From Tropicimonas isoalkanivorans (GTDB lineage Bacteria; Pseudomonadota; Alphaproteobacteria; Rhodobacterales; Rhodobacteraceae), in contig NZ_FOLG01000003.1 in NCBI RefSeq assembly GCF_900112335.1, positions 310,001-374,000 on the forward strand: a stretch of DNA of 64,000 nucleotides, read 5' to 3'. The first letter of the stretch is position 1. Every line of letters begins with the position of its first letter. Shown piece after piece: positions 1-8,387 of this stretch. The notes beneath the pieces were generated by a model. The model was not told the DNA's origin, made no database searches, and saw only the letters and a program-made list of their open reading frames with translations. The position numbers were made by a program, and so were the translations under genes.

Positions 1-271
1 GCGCCACCCGGTCGGTGGGAAAGTAGGTCCGCTGCCGGGCCTGATAATCGAGGTAACCCATCGCCACCATGCTCTTGAGCAGCGCCGAAGTGCTGGACTG
101 CGGATATCCCAACCGGGTCGATACTTCGACAACGTTCAGCGGACGACGAAGTTCGTCGAACAGCTCGAGCGTTTCCAGCGTGCGGGCGACGGATTTAACC
201 ACGTTGCGACGATGGCCCATGGGCATCGGGCGCGCAGCGTTCGGATCCATCTCCATATCATGCAGCGTCAT
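1..271 (-). CDS. IclR-family transcriptional regulator, N-terminal part (cut by window edge)
   Basis: Reading leftwards from an ATG at 271-269, about 90 codons stay open to the window edge. The visible part is the winged helix-turn-helix domain of the IclR family: an N-terminal segment VVKSVARTLETLELFDEL, then a helix with RLGYPQSSTSALLKSM and a wing containing YLDYQARQRTYFPT. A good ribosome site (GGGAGG on the minus strand, at 278-283) sits 6-7 bases before the ATG. The gene diverges from the long operon starting at 461, and two palindromic sites lie in the shared gap, so it is a plausible local regulator of that operon. The effector domain is outside the window, so the ligand cannot be guessed. 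Confidence 0.85.
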   Translation of the reverse strand, partial: MTLHDMEMDPNAARPMPMGHRRNVVKSVARTLETLELFDELRRPLNVVEVSTRLGYPQSSTSALLKSMVAMGYLDYQARQRTYFPTDRVA

Positions 272-355
272 CCCAAACCTCCCAATATCGAATGACGTTC
301 AACATTATGAACACTTGGCCTGTTCTGTCAACGCGGGATCTGCCGGCGAAGATCA

Positions 356-363
356 CACATGTG
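356..363. promoter_or_regulatory. Short palindrome CACATGTG, possible IclR operator half
   Basis: An 8-bp perfect palindrome in the divergent gap between the IclR gene (ends at 271) and the SDR operon (starts at 461). It resembles the recurring CACATATGTG element with the central two bases missing, and lies 20 bases from a better copy at 376-385. It is weak as a lone site. Confidence 0.35.
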
Positions 364-375
364 CCGAGACATCCG

Positions 376-385
376 CAGATATGTG
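376..385. promoter_or_regulatory. CACATATGTG-type operator copy (CAGATATGTG)
   Basis: One mismatch to the recurring 10-bp palindrome CACATATGTG. It lies between a divergent IclR gene and the first SDR of the long operon, 75 bases before the chosen SDR start. Similar elements precede most other transcription units here, which supports a shared operator. Confidence 0.55.
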
Positions 386-460
386 GGAAAGCGGCGACCT
401 GAGTTTCCTTACCGCCCCGCCCGGCCCTATCGCTGTGGGAACCCAACGATGGAGCGGACA

Positions 461-1222
461 ATGCGTGGACTGAAGAATCGCGTGGTGATTCTCACCGGAG
501 GCAGCAGCGGGATCGGCAAGGCAACCGCCTTGCGACTGGCCGAGGAGGGCGCGAAGGTCGCGATCTTCGACCTGAACGAGTCCGGCGCACGAGACGCAGC
601 AGCCGAGGTGCGAGACGGCACGATCAGGGCATACGGGGTCGACATCACTGATCGCGCCGCTGTCGAGGCCGCCGTAGAGCAGGTCGAAGCCGATCTCGGG
701 CCGGTCGAGCTTCTGGCCAATGTCGCGGGTTGGGACCTGCCAGCGCCGTTCGTCGAAACTGACCGAGACTTCTGGGACAAGGTCATCGCCATCAATCTTT
801 ATGGTCCGCTGATCATGCACCATGTCGTCCTGCCGCGCATGGCCGCACGAGGCTTCGGCCGGGTGGTGAACGTCTCTTCGGACGCCGGCCGCGTGGGGTC
901 GTCGGGTGAGGCGGTCTATTCCGCCTGCAAGGGCGGCATCATCGCCTTTACCAAGACGATGGCGCGCGAAATGGCGCGCAAGGGCATCACGCTCAACACC
1001 GTGGCTCCCGGTCCGACCGACACACCGCTCTTTGACGGGTTCAAGGCCGCGTCGGACGTCGGCGAGAAAATCGCAGCAGGGCTGGCCAAGGCAATCCCGC
1101 TCGGCCGGCTGGGTCAGCCGGAAGACTACCCGGGCACGCTCGCCTTCCTCCTGTCGGACGACGCCGCCTTCCTGACCGGCCAGACGATCAGCGTCTCCGG
1201 CGGCCTGACGATGCACGGTTGA
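461..1222 (+). CDS. SDR-family oxidoreductase (3-oxoacyl-ACP reductase / hydroxyacyl-CoA dehydrogenase type)
   Basis: About 253 residues, a classical short-chain dehydrogenase. A Rossmann motif TGGSSGIG lies near the N terminus, a VSS serine segment in the middle, and the catalytic YSACK (Y-x-x-x-K) follows. I chose ATG 461 because GGAG (451-454) is spaced correctly and the protein then begins MRGLKNRVV, as SDRs usually do. An in-frame ATG at 449 is an alternative. It is the first gene of an operon running to 9614, in which ACADs and hotdog hydratases make an acyl-CoA beta-oxidation role likely, for example NAD-dependent oxidation of a 3-hydroxyacyl-CoA. Substrate unknown. Confidence 0.85.
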   Translation: MRGLKNRVVILTGGSSGIGKATALRLAEEGAKVAIFDLNESGARDAAAEVRDGTIRAYGVDITDRAAVEAAVEQVEADLGPVELLANVAGWDLPAPFVETDRDFWDKVIAINLYGPLIMHHVVLPRMAARGFGRVVNVSSDAGRVGSSGEAVYSACKGGIIAFTKTMAREMARKGITLNTVAPGPTDTPLFDGFKAASDVGEKIAAGLAKAIPLGRLGQPEDYPGTLAFLLSDDAAFLTGQTISVSGGLTMHG

Positions 1223-1233
1223 GGGAGGTTTCC

Positions 1234-2142
1234 ATGGGTATTCTGGACGGAAAGACCACGATCGTTACCGGCGCAGGCGGGGGCATCGGTCGCGCGGTCG
1301 CGATGGGCCTCGCCGCCGAAGGTGCGAACGTATTGGTCAACGACATCGGCGCCAGCCTTCAGGGCGACGGCGAGGATGTGGATCTTGCGGCAAAAGTTTG
1401 CGCCGAGATCAAGGCGGCAGGCGGCCGGGCTTGCCCCTCCTCCCTTTCGATCACAGATCCGGCGGCCGGACAGGACTTGGTGACGGAAGCCATGGACACA
1501 TTCGGAGGGCTCGACCTGGTGGTCAACAACGCGGGCATCCTGCGCGACCGCATGTTCCACAAGATGAGCCATCGCGATTTTCGCGATGTGCTCGAGGTTC
1601 ATCTTTTCGGCTCGTTCTCTCTATCGCGCGCTGCCGCCTCGCAATTCCGGGAGCAGGAGAGCGGTGCCTTCGTCCACATGACCTCGACTTCCGCGCTGAT
1701 CGGCAACTTCGGCCAGGCGAACTACATGGCTGCCAAGATGGCGCTTGTCGGCATGTCGCGTGGAATCGCCCTGGACATGGCGCGCTACGGTGTGCGTTCC
1801 AACTGTATTGCCCCGTTCGCCTGGAGCCGGATGACAAGCTCGATCCCATCGGAAACGCCCGAAGAGAAACAGCGCGTCGAGCGGTTCAAGCAAATGACCC
1901 CCGAAAAGGTCGCGCCGCTGGTCGCCTATCTAGGTTCGGACCTCGCCAAGGATGTCTCTGGCCACGTGCTCAGCGTTCGCAACAACGAGATTTATGTGTT
2001 CAACCAGATGCGCCCCGCGCACACCCTGCGCCGGCCCGAGGGCTGGACCGCCCGTGCTATAGCCGAGGCGATGCCCGAAGCGGCAGACGTTCTGACGCCG
2101 CTCGAGCGCTCCTCCGACATTTTCACATGGGATCCGATCTGA
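1234..2142 (+). CDS. SDR-family 3-hydroxyacyl-CoA dehydrogenase (MFE-2 N-terminal-domain type)
   Basis: About 302 residues, longer than a classical SDR and like the (3R)-hydroxyacyl-CoA dehydrogenase domain of peroxisomal multifunctional enzyme 2. It has TGAGGGIG for NAD binding, NNAG, then the serine region and the catalytic YMAAK. The C-terminal extension past residue 250 (EGWTARAIAEAM and onward) is typical of this subfamily. The ATG at 1234 follows GGGAGG at 1223-1228. The next gene, a hydratase-2-like MaoC protein, starts inside the stop codon (TGATG), so dehydrogenase and hydratase, fused in eukaryotic MFE-2, are translationally coupled here. Inferred role: hydration and oxidation steps of one beta-oxidation cycle. 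Confidence 0.85.
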   Translation: MGILDGKTTIVTGAGGGIGRAVAMGLAAEGANVLVNDIGASLQGDGEDVDLAAKVCAEIKAAGGRACPSSLSITDPAAGQDLVTEAMDTFGGLDLVVNNAGILRDRMFHKMSHRDFRDVLEVHLFGSFSLSRAAASQFREQESGAFVHMTSTSALIGNFGQANYMAAKMALVGMSRGIALDMARYGVRSNCIAPFAWSRMTSSIPSETPEEKQRVERFKQMTPEKVAPLVAYLGSDLAKDVSGHVLSVRNNEIYVFNQMRPAHTLRRPEGWTARAIAEAMPEAADVLTPLERSSDIFTWDPI

Positions 2143-2999
2143 TGGCCATTGACTATGAAAAACTGATGTCGGTGCAGATTCCGACAATCGAGCAGACCTA
2201 TACCGAAAAGGACACGATGCTGTATGCGCTCGGGATCGGCCTCGGCAGTGACCCCGTGGACCCCGACCAGCTGCGCTACGTCTATGAGAAAGGCCTGGTC
2301 GCCGCGCCTTCGATGGCCGTGGTCCTAGCACATCCGGGCCTGTGGATCCGCGACCTCGACACCGGCATCGACTATGTGAAGGTGGTTCACGGCGAACAGG
2401 GCCTGACCCTGCACCGCCCGCTGCCCGCCGCAGCGACTGTGACCGGGGAAAGCCGCGTCACGGGCATCGTCGACAAGGGCGAGGGCCGTGGTGCAATGGT
2501 ATATTCCGAACGGGTGATCCGCGACAAGGCGACGGGCGAAAAGCTTGCCACGATCACGCAGAACTCCTTCTGCCGGGCCGATGGCGGCTATGGCGGCCCC
2601 TCGGACCCGGCGCGTAAACCGCATGCGCTGCCGGAACGCGCGCCGGACCTGTCCGTCGACCTGACGACGATCCCGCAACAGGCGCTGCTTTATCGCCTCA
2701 ACGCCGACGTGAACCCGCTCCACGCCGACCCCGAGATCGCGAGGAAGGCGGGCTTCGACCGTCCGATCCTGCACGGCCTCGCCACCTACGGCATCGCCTG
2801 CCACGCCTTGCTCAAAGCGGTTTGTGGCTACGACGCGAGTCGGCTCCGGTCTCTCGACGGTCGGTTCACCGCGCCGGTCTACCCTGGCGAGACGTTCCGA
2901 GCCGAGATCTGGCGTGACGGTGATATCGCAAGCTACCGGATCCGTGCGGTCGAACGCGACGTGGTCGCCATTTCCAATGGACGGGCGGAGATCGCCTGA
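2142..2999 (+). CDS. MaoC-family (R)-specific enoyl-CoA hydratase (MFE-2 hydratase-2 type)
   Basis: About 285 residues, a double-hotdog protein. The C-terminal half holds the hydratase-2 signature NADVNPLHADPEIARKAGF followed by HGLATYG, including the Asp and His of the catalytic motif. The N-terminal half (LRYVYEKGLVAAPSMAVVL) matches the non-catalytic hotdog of MFE-2-type hydratases. It starts with an ATG overlapping the stop of the SDR at 1234-2142, so the two are coupled and probably hydrate and oxidise the same enoyl-CoA. About 185 bases separate it from the next gene; that spacer has no convincing coding content. Confidence 0.9.
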   Translation: MAIDYEKLMSVQIPTIEQTYTEKDTMLYALGIGLGSDPVDPDQLRYVYEKGLVAAPSMAVVLAHPGLWIRDLDTGIDYVKVVHGEQGLTLHRPLPAAATVTGESRVTGIVDKGEGRGAMVYSERVIRDKATGEKLATITQNSFCRADGGYGGPSDPARKPHALPERAPDLSVDLTTIPQQALLYRLNADVNPLHADPEIARKAGFDRPILHGLATYGIACHALLKAVCGYDASRLRSLDGRFTAPVYPGETFRAEIWRDGDIASYRIRAVERDVVAISNGRAEIA

Positions 3000-3183
3000 T
3001 GCCGGCGCGGGGGTCCGTCCAACGCGGACATTCAACACGCTTGTGCGGAAAGGCAGGCCGCGATGCCGCCCGCATTGATCCGCGGCCCGGCGGCTGGAAG
3101 ATCGACGCAAGACAGCGATCCGCGCAGATGCGCCCGCACCAGACACACGAGGCCCCGGCCGAAGCCGACACCGAAAGCCCGAT

Positions 3184-4329
3184 ATGACCGAACTGCACCT
3201 TTCAGAAGACCAGATTCAGATCCGCGATCTTGTACGCCGGGTCGCGCGAGAAAAAGTGGCGCCGCGCGCGCAGGAAATCGACCGGACCGCTGAATATCCG
3301 CACGACATGTTCGACATGATCCGCGACCTGGGTCTGTTCGCCCTGCCGTTTCCCGAGGACTACGGCGGCACGGCGTCGATGCTTTCGGCCTGCGTCGCGG
3401 TCGAGGAACTTGCCCGGGTCTGCTACAACACGGCCTATCTTCTGGTTGTGCAATGGGTGCCGATCGGCGCAATCCTCGCCGGCGGCTCGCCGGAGCAGAA
3501 GGCACGCTGGCTGCCCGGCCTGGCCTCTGGCGAGTTGCGCGGGGCCTTGTCCCTGACTGAGCCGCAAAGCGGTTCGGACGTGGCAGGGATCAAGACCCGC
3601 GCGGTACGGGACGGCGACGACTTCCTGCTGTCTGGATCGAAGATCTGGTGCACCAACGCAGGCATGGCGGATTTCGTCCTTGTCGCCGCCAAAACCGGTG
3701 ACGCGGAGAGCCGCGGCAAGATTAACCTCTTCATCGTCGAAAAGGGCATGAAGGGTTTCGAGGTCGGTCCGAAGGAGGACAAGATGGGCGCGCGCGGCGT
3801 GCCGTCCCACGCGATCTTCCTCGACAACTGCCGGGTGCCTGCAAGCGCCATGCTGGGCGACGAGGCGACCGGCTTCCGCGTTGCGATGGCTGCACTGAAC
3901 GACAGCCGTCCGATCATCGGGGCGCGCGGCGTCGGTCTGGCGCAAGGCGCGCTCGATCACACCATCGAATTCGTGAAAGGCCGCCATGCCTTCGGGCAGA
4001 CGGTATCAGACTTTCAAGGTGTCCGCTGGATGCTCGCCGACATGGAAGTGCAGATCGAAGCCTCGCGCAATCTGGTCTACCAAGCAGCCAAGGCGGTGGA
4101 CGCCGGGGTCTCCGGCAAGCCTTTGGCGCGGCTCGCCGCCATTGCCAAATGCCATTCCACCGATACCGCGATGCGGGTCGCGACTGACGCGGTACAGCTT
4201 TTCGGTGCCTCGGGGATCTCGAACGAGTTTCCGATCAACCGATACTTCCGCGATGCCAAGGTGCTGCAGATCATCGAAGGCACCAACCAGATCCAACGCA
4301 ACATCATCTCCCGCGGCCTTCTGGACTAA
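3184..4329 (+). CDS. Acyl-CoA dehydrogenase (homotetramer type, catalytic Glu present)
   Basis: 381 residues, the usual length for a medium/short-chain ACAD. N-terminal helical domain, middle beta domain with LTEPQSGSDVAG (flavin/substrate loop), and C-terminal helices ending IEGTNQIQRNIISRGL. The glutamate of that last motif (about residue 365) is at the classical catalytic-base position. It oxidises an acyl-CoA to the 2-enoyl-CoA with FAD and passes electrons to ETF, whose subunits lie at 15721-17405. Unlike the three paired ACADs in the window it is a stand-alone enzyme. It sits between two MaoC genes in the operon. The start ATG has only a weak ribosome site. Confidence 0.92.
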   Translation: MTELHLSEDQIQIRDLVRRVAREKVAPRAQEIDRTAEYPHDMFDMIRDLGLFALPFPEDYGGTASMLSACVAVEELARVCYNTAYLLVVQWVPIGAILAGGSPEQKARWLPGLASGELRGALSLTEPQSGSDVAGIKTRAVRDGDDFLLSGSKIWCTNAGMADFVLVAAKTGDAESRGKINLFIVEKGMKGFEVGPKEDKMGARGVPSHAIFLDNCRVPASAMLGDEATGFRVAMAALNDSRPIIGARGVGLAQGALDHTIEFVKGRHAFGQTVSDFQGVRWMLADMEVQIEASRNLVYQAAKAVDAGVSGKPLARLAAIAKCHSTDTAMRVATDAVQLFGASGISNEFPINRYFRDAKVLQIIEGTNQIQRNIISRGLLD

Positions 4330-4358
4330 AGCCTGCACGAAGCGAAGGAAACGAACCA

Positions 4359-4838
4359 ATGGACATCATCGGCCTTGGCCAATTCTACGAGGATCTTCCG
4401 GTCGGGAAGAGCTTTCGCACCATCGGTCGGACAATCACACAGACCGACATCATCAATTTCGTCACGACGACGGGCATGACCGAGGTTCTTTTCGTCAACC
4501 GAGAGTTCCAGTCGAAGGAAAGTGACATCAAAGGAGAAGTCGTTCCGGGTGCGCTGGTATTCACTTTCATGGAAGGGCTGCTGACACAAAGCACCATGCA
4601 GCACACCGGCTTTGCCTTCCTCGAGATGGACCTGAAGGTGATGGGGCCGACCGTCGGTGGCGACACCCTGTTCTGCGAAGTCGAGGTGATCGAAAGCCGC
4701 CGATCCAAGAGCCGCCCGACCCGCGGGCTGGTGCGCACGCGCAACAAGGTCTTCAACCAGAAGGGCGAGCAGGTGATGGAATACACTCCGCTTCGGATGG
4801 TCAAGGCGCGCACCGACGGGACCGGAGAGGCGGCGTGA
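4359..4838 (+). CDS. MaoC-like hotdog dehydratase, single domain
   Basis: 159 residues, one hotdog domain of the MaoC type. Visible features are the N-terminal FYEDLPVGKSFRTIGRT segment common in MaoC-like proteins, the central-helix region around VVPGALVFTFMEGLL, and a C-terminal strand with NKVFNQKGEQVMEY. The canonical D-x4-H hydratase motif is not obvious: the equivalent stretch reads FVNREFQSKESDIKGEVVPG. It may therefore act on an unusual acyl-CoA or as a thioesterase-like or mesaconyl-CoA-hydratase-like enzyme. AAGGAAACG precedes the ATG. Its stop codon overlaps the GTG of the CoA-transferase that follows. Confidence 0.75.
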   Translation: MDIIGLGQFYEDLPVGKSFRTIGRTITQTDIINFVTTTGMTEVLFVNREFQSKESDIKGEVVPGALVFTFMEGLLTQSTMQHTGFAFLEMDLKVMGPTVGGDTLFCEVEVIESRRSKSRPTRGLVRTRNKVFNQKGEQVMEYTPLRMVKARTDGTGEAA

Positions 4839-6082
4839 CGCGCGCCAGACCCTCCGGAGGGCCGCTGGCTGGATTGAGGGTCATCGACCTGACGGTGAAC
4901 GTGCTCGGCCCGGTGGCAACGCAGATCCTCGGCGACATGGGCGCTGACGTCATCAAGATCGAGGAACCGGCGGGTGACTACACGCGCAATGTCGGACCCA
5001 GCCGCACCCCCGGCATGGGGGTGTTCTTCCTGAACATCAATCGCAACAAGCGCAGCGTCGTTCTGAACCTCAAGCTTCCTGCAGCGCGCGATGCCCTGAT
5101 GAAGCTGGTGGCCGGTGCCGACGTGTTCGTGCACTCCATGCGGCCCGGAGCGGCGAAACGGTTGGGCATCTCCTACGAAGATGTCCGCGCCGTGAAACCG
5201 GACATCGTCTATGCCTCGGCCGGCGGTTTCAGGCCCGACTCTTCGCGCGCAAATGATCCGGCGTTCGACGACGTTATTCAGGGCATGTCGGGAATCGCTG
5301 CGATGAATGGACGGCAATCCGGCGTCCCGCAGTACTTGCCGACCGTGATCGCAGACAAGTTCTGCGGCCATGTGTTGGCCTCTTCCGTCGGCATGGCGTT
5401 GTTGTGGCGCGAGCGCACCGGCGAGGGCCAGGAAGTCCATGTGCCGATGTATGAGACCATGACCAGCTTCAACCTGATCGAACATCTCTGGGGTGGCGTC
5501 CTGGACCAACCGGAGCTGGGGATCGGCTACGCCAGGATGCTGACGCCGCACCGCCGGCCCTACCCGACCTCGGATGGATACATCTGCCTGCTGGCCAACA
5601 CCGACGCACAATGGGAACGAATGTTCGCGGTCATGGGCCGAGCTGACCTGATCGGCGACCCGCGCTTTGCCAAGGCGGTCGAGCGGTCGCGCAACATCGA
5701 CCGGCTTTATGCCATCGTGGTCGAACAGATGGCGACGCGATGCACCTCCGAATGGCACCGTCTGCTGGACGAGGCCGATATTCCGAACGGTCCGATGAAC
5801 GACTTCGACGACCTTCTGGCCGATCCCTACTTCGAGGAGACGAAGTTCTTCCGGAAAGTGTCGCATCCGACAGAGGGGCGCATGATGACGATGGCCGTTC
5901 CGGTCTCGTATTCGCGATCCGGCGCTGAGATCCGCAAGCTGGCACCGCGCCTGGGAGAGGACGGAGCGGCGATCCTGGCCGAGATCGGCTTGCGACCCGA
6001 TGCAGCGGCGGCCCTGGGCGCCCCTTCATCCTCAGACCCGAAGACGTCGCCGGCCGCTGCCGGCGAGGAGGCCCTACCGTGA
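4835..6082 (+). CDS. CaiB/BaiF family III CoA-transferase
   Basis: 415 residues, the usual size for this family. It opens with PLAGLRVIDLTVNVLGP and has GADVIKIEEP, then FDDVIQGMSGI, in which the first aspartate aligns with the catalytic Asp of formyl-CoA transferase. It moves CoA between carboxylic acids through an enzyme-bound anhydride/thioester without ATP. GTG start at 4835 in GTGA overlap with the preceding MaoC stop, and the next ACAD begins with the same GTGA arrangement, so translation is tightly coupled. The last 30 residues are rich in Ala, Pro and Ser and probably unstructured. Confidence 0.9.
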   Translation: MTRARPSGGPLAGLRVIDLTVNVLGPVATQILGDMGADVIKIEEPAGDYTRNVGPSRTPGMGVFFLNINRNKRSVVLNLKLPAARDALMKLVAGADVFVHSMRPGAAKRLGISYEDVRAVKPDIVYASAGGFRPDSSRANDPAFDDVIQGMSGIAAMNGRQSGVPQYLPTVIADKFCGHVLASSVGMALLWRERTGEGQEVHVPMYETMTSFNLIEHLWGGVLDQPELGIGYARMLTPHRRPYPTSDGYICLLANTDAQWERMFAVMGRADLIGDPRFAKAVERSRNIDRLYAIVVEQMATRCTSEWHRLLDEADIPNGPMNDFDDLLADPYFEETKFFRKVSHPTEGRMMTMAVPVSYSRSGAEIRKLAPRLGEDGAAILAEIGLRPDAAAALGAPSSSDPKTSPAAAGEEALP

Positions 6083-7197
6083 CGAATCTTTCCGAAGACC
6101 GCAGGATGCTGGTCGACAGCGCCCGAGCTTTTGCCGAGCGGCACCTGTCGCCCGATCTCACCCGCAAGCAGCAGCTGCCGGCCGGGTACGACCCGACGCT
6201 CTGGTCCGGACTTGCCGAGCTTGGCGTGCCCGCCATGCTTGTGCCCGAAGACATGGGCGGGCTGGGGCTGACGCTCTCCGACCTCGCGGCGATGCTGACC
6301 GAACTCGGCAAACCGCTGTTACCGCTGCCGGTCGTTCCCGTCGCCTTTGCCACGCTCGCTCTGGTGCACGGCGCGGACAAGGATCTGCGCGAGCGTCTTC
6401 TTCCCGCCATTGCGGCGGGCGAGGCGCTGCCGGCGGTCGCCTGGCAGGAACAGCTGGCCGGCTTGCCGGGCACGACCGTCGCGACTACCGCGCAGGAAAA
6501 CGGTGATCGCTGGCAGTTGACCGGCACGAAGAGCATGGTCCTTCCCGCCGCCGACTGGACCGGGCTGATCGTGCTGGCCTCGGACGGTGGGGAGCAGGGT
6601 CTTTTCTGGGTCGAAGGCGATGCCGCCGGCATTGCGACGGAACCGCTCGCAGGCCCGGACGACAGCCTGTCCGCCACCGTCACCTTCGAAATGGCAGAGG
6701 CCATTCGCCTGCCGGGCGGTCGCGATGTCTTCGACACCGCACTGGCGGGCGCCACGCTTCTGGCATCGGCCGAGTTGCTGGGCCTGATCCATGGCGCCAT
6801 GGACTTGACGCTCGACTATCTCGGGACGCGCAAGCAGTTCGGGACCGCCATCGGCGCGTTCCAGGCCTTGCAGCACCGGGCGGTGGACATGCACTTGGCA
6901 CGAGTCCTGACCGGATGCTCGCTCGAGACCGCGCTGGAAGAGGCCGAGTGCGCCACGACGTCCGCCGATCGCCTGCGCGCCGCCAGCCGTGCCAAGGCCC
7001 GGGCCAGCGCCAGTGCGTTGCAGGTCACCAAGGAGGCGATCCAGATGCACGGCGGCATCGGTTTTACCGACGAGCATGTTATCGGCCGCTACCTCAAGCG
7101 CGCGCTGGTGTTGCAGGCCTGGCTCGGCAATGCCGCCGAGCAGCGCCGCCGCTACGCCGCGATGTCGCGGCCTCGCAGCACGGAGACAACCGCATGA
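6079..7197 (+). CDS. Acyl-CoA dehydrogenase, short partner subunit of a heteromeric pair
   Basis: 372 residues. ACAD fold with the C-terminal motif QMHGGIGFTDEHVIGRYLKR instead of the catalytic EGT-x-QIQ motif, and a long middle domain that keeps little of the flavin-loop sequence. That is the pattern of the second subunit in alpha2beta2 ACADs, first characterised in mycobacterial steroid side-chain degradation. The next gene (7194-8372) is the matching subunit and overlaps it by 4 bases (ATGA). GTG start overlapping the previous stop. The two products probably form one FAD-containing heterotetramer; alone, this subunit is unlikely to be active. Confidence 0.88.
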   Translation: MTNLSEDRRMLVDSARAFAERHLSPDLTRKQQLPAGYDPTLWSGLAELGVPAMLVPEDMGGLGLTLSDLAAMLTELGKPLLPLPVVPVAFATLALVHGADKDLRERLLPAIAAGEALPAVAWQEQLAGLPGTTVATTAQENGDRWQLTGTKSMVLPAADWTGLIVLASDGGEQGLFWVEGDAAGIATEPLAGPDDSLSATVTFEMAEAIRLPGGRDVFDTALAGATLLASAELLGLIHGAMDLTLDYLGTRKQFGTAIGAFQALQHRAVDMHLARVLTGCSLETALEEAECATTSADRLRAASRAKARASASALQVTKEAIQMHGGIGFTDEHVIGRYLKRALVLQAWLGNAAEQRRRYAAMSRPRSTETTA

Positions 7198-8372
7198 CCT
7201 ACCCCCGGACCCAGGGCAGCACGACCGATTGGACCCGCATGGACGATGCGGCCTTTCGCGCCGCCGTGCGCGAGTTCTTTGCACGCCACTACCCGGAAAA
7301 CCTGCGCTACGCGTCCGCGCGCCTGCGTCTGGACGAGGTCAGGGACTGGTACGCGACGCTATCTGAGCACGGCTGGATCGCACCGTCGTGGCCTCAGGAA
7401 TATGGCGGCATGGGGCTCGACCCCGGCAAGCACGTCATCTTCGTCGAAGAACAGGAAGCGCACGGCGTCGCTCGCGTGCCCGATCACGGGATCATCATGG
7501 TCGGCCCCCTGCTGATCCAGGAAGGCACGGACGAGCAGCGCGCGCGCTATCTGCCTAGGATCCTCTCCGGCGAGGAAATCTGGTGCCAGGGATACTCCGA
7601 ACCCGGCGCCGGGTCTGACCTTGCCAACGTCCGTACCGCCGCGGTGCGGGACGGCGACGACTACATCGTCAACGGGCAGAAGACATGGTCCACCCTGGCG
7701 CAGGACGGCACCCACATGTTCATGCTGGTGCGCACCGACCAGGATGCCAAGAAGCAAGAGGGAATTTCGTTCCTTCTGGTCGACATGACGACGCCCGGCA
7801 TCACCGTCCGGCCCATGAAGACGCTCGCCGGTCATGAGGAATTCTGCGAGGTGTTTTTCGACGACGTTCGTGTGCCCGCCGCCAACATCGTCGGTGAGGT
7901 CAATCGGGGCTGGTCCATCGCCAAGGCCCTGTTGACCTTCGAACGGCTGTTCCTCGGGTCGCCCAAACTGGCACAAAGCGCCCTCTCGCGGCTCGGCACC
8001 TTGGCGGTCCTGACCGGGCAGAACGACGATCCGGTCTTTCGCGAGCGCTTTGCCGGGCTTGAGATGGATGTCGCCGATCTGAACGCGCTCTACCGCCACT
8101 TCAGCGGCATCGTGAAGGCCGGCGGCAAGCTCGGGCCTGATATCAGCTTGCAGAAGATCTACGGGACCGAAACCTTTTCCAGGATCGCCGACGCCATCGT
8201 CGAGATCGCCGGAACCGGCGCAATGATCGGCGGCCGCGCCCCGCTGGGAGACGATGGCTTCGACGTGCTTGCCGCGTTCTACAACGCCCGGCCCGCGACG
8301 ATCTACGGTGGCACCAACGAAATTCAGCGCAACATCGTGGCCACCGCGGTGCTCGATCTGCCGCGCCGCTGA
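7194..8372 (+). CDS. Acyl-CoA dehydrogenase, long catalytic-type subunit of a heteromeric pair
   Basis: 392 residues. It has YSEPGAGSDLANVRT (flavin/substrate loop), NGQKTW, and the C-terminal YGGTNEIQRNIV, in which the classical catalytic Glu is Gly. A Glu-Arg pair at about 250-251 (LLTFERLF) is conserved in all three long subunits of this window, in the region where studied heteromeric ACADs and isovaleryl-CoA dehydrogenase carry their catalytic glutamate. I therefore infer E250 as the base. ATG overlaps the partner's stop. It is followed 15 bases later by a CoA-transferase, so activation and first oxidation are encoded side by side. Confidence 0.9.
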   Translation: MTYPRTQGSTTDWTRMDDAAFRAAVREFFARHYPENLRYASARLRLDEVRDWYATLSEHGWIAPSWPQEYGGMGLDPGKHVIFVEEQEAHGVARVPDHGIIMVGPLLIQEGTDEQRARYLPRILSGEEIWCQGYSEPGAGSDLANVRTAAVRDGDDYIVNGQKTWSTLAQDGTHMFMLVRTDQDAKKQEGISFLLVDMTTPGITVRPMKTLAGHEEFCEVFFDDVRVPAANIVGEVNRGWSIAKALLTFERLFLGSPKLAQSALSRLGTLAVLTGQNDDPVFRERFAGLEMDVADLNALYRHFSGIVKAGGKLGPDISLQKIYGTETFSRIADAIVEIAGTGAMIGGRAPLGDDGFDVLAAFYNARPATIYGGTNEIQRNIVATAVLDLPRR

Positions 8373-8387
8373 GACAATGGAGAAGAC

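Noticed and set aside
69-473. 134-residue open frame on the plus strand at the window start
   Set aside because: It is the complement of the IclR helix-turn-helix gene, which has a clear domain and ribosome site on the other strand.
353-1216. Long minus-strand open frames opposite the SDR, ACAD and CoA-transferase genes
   Set aside because: High-GC antisense frames with no recognisable motifs; the plus-strand proteins are clear.
2999-3187. Possible 62-residue protein starting in the stop of the MaoC gene
   Set aside because: Arg/Pro/Ala-rich with no known domain, no ribosome site and competing frames of equal quality; more likely a spacer.
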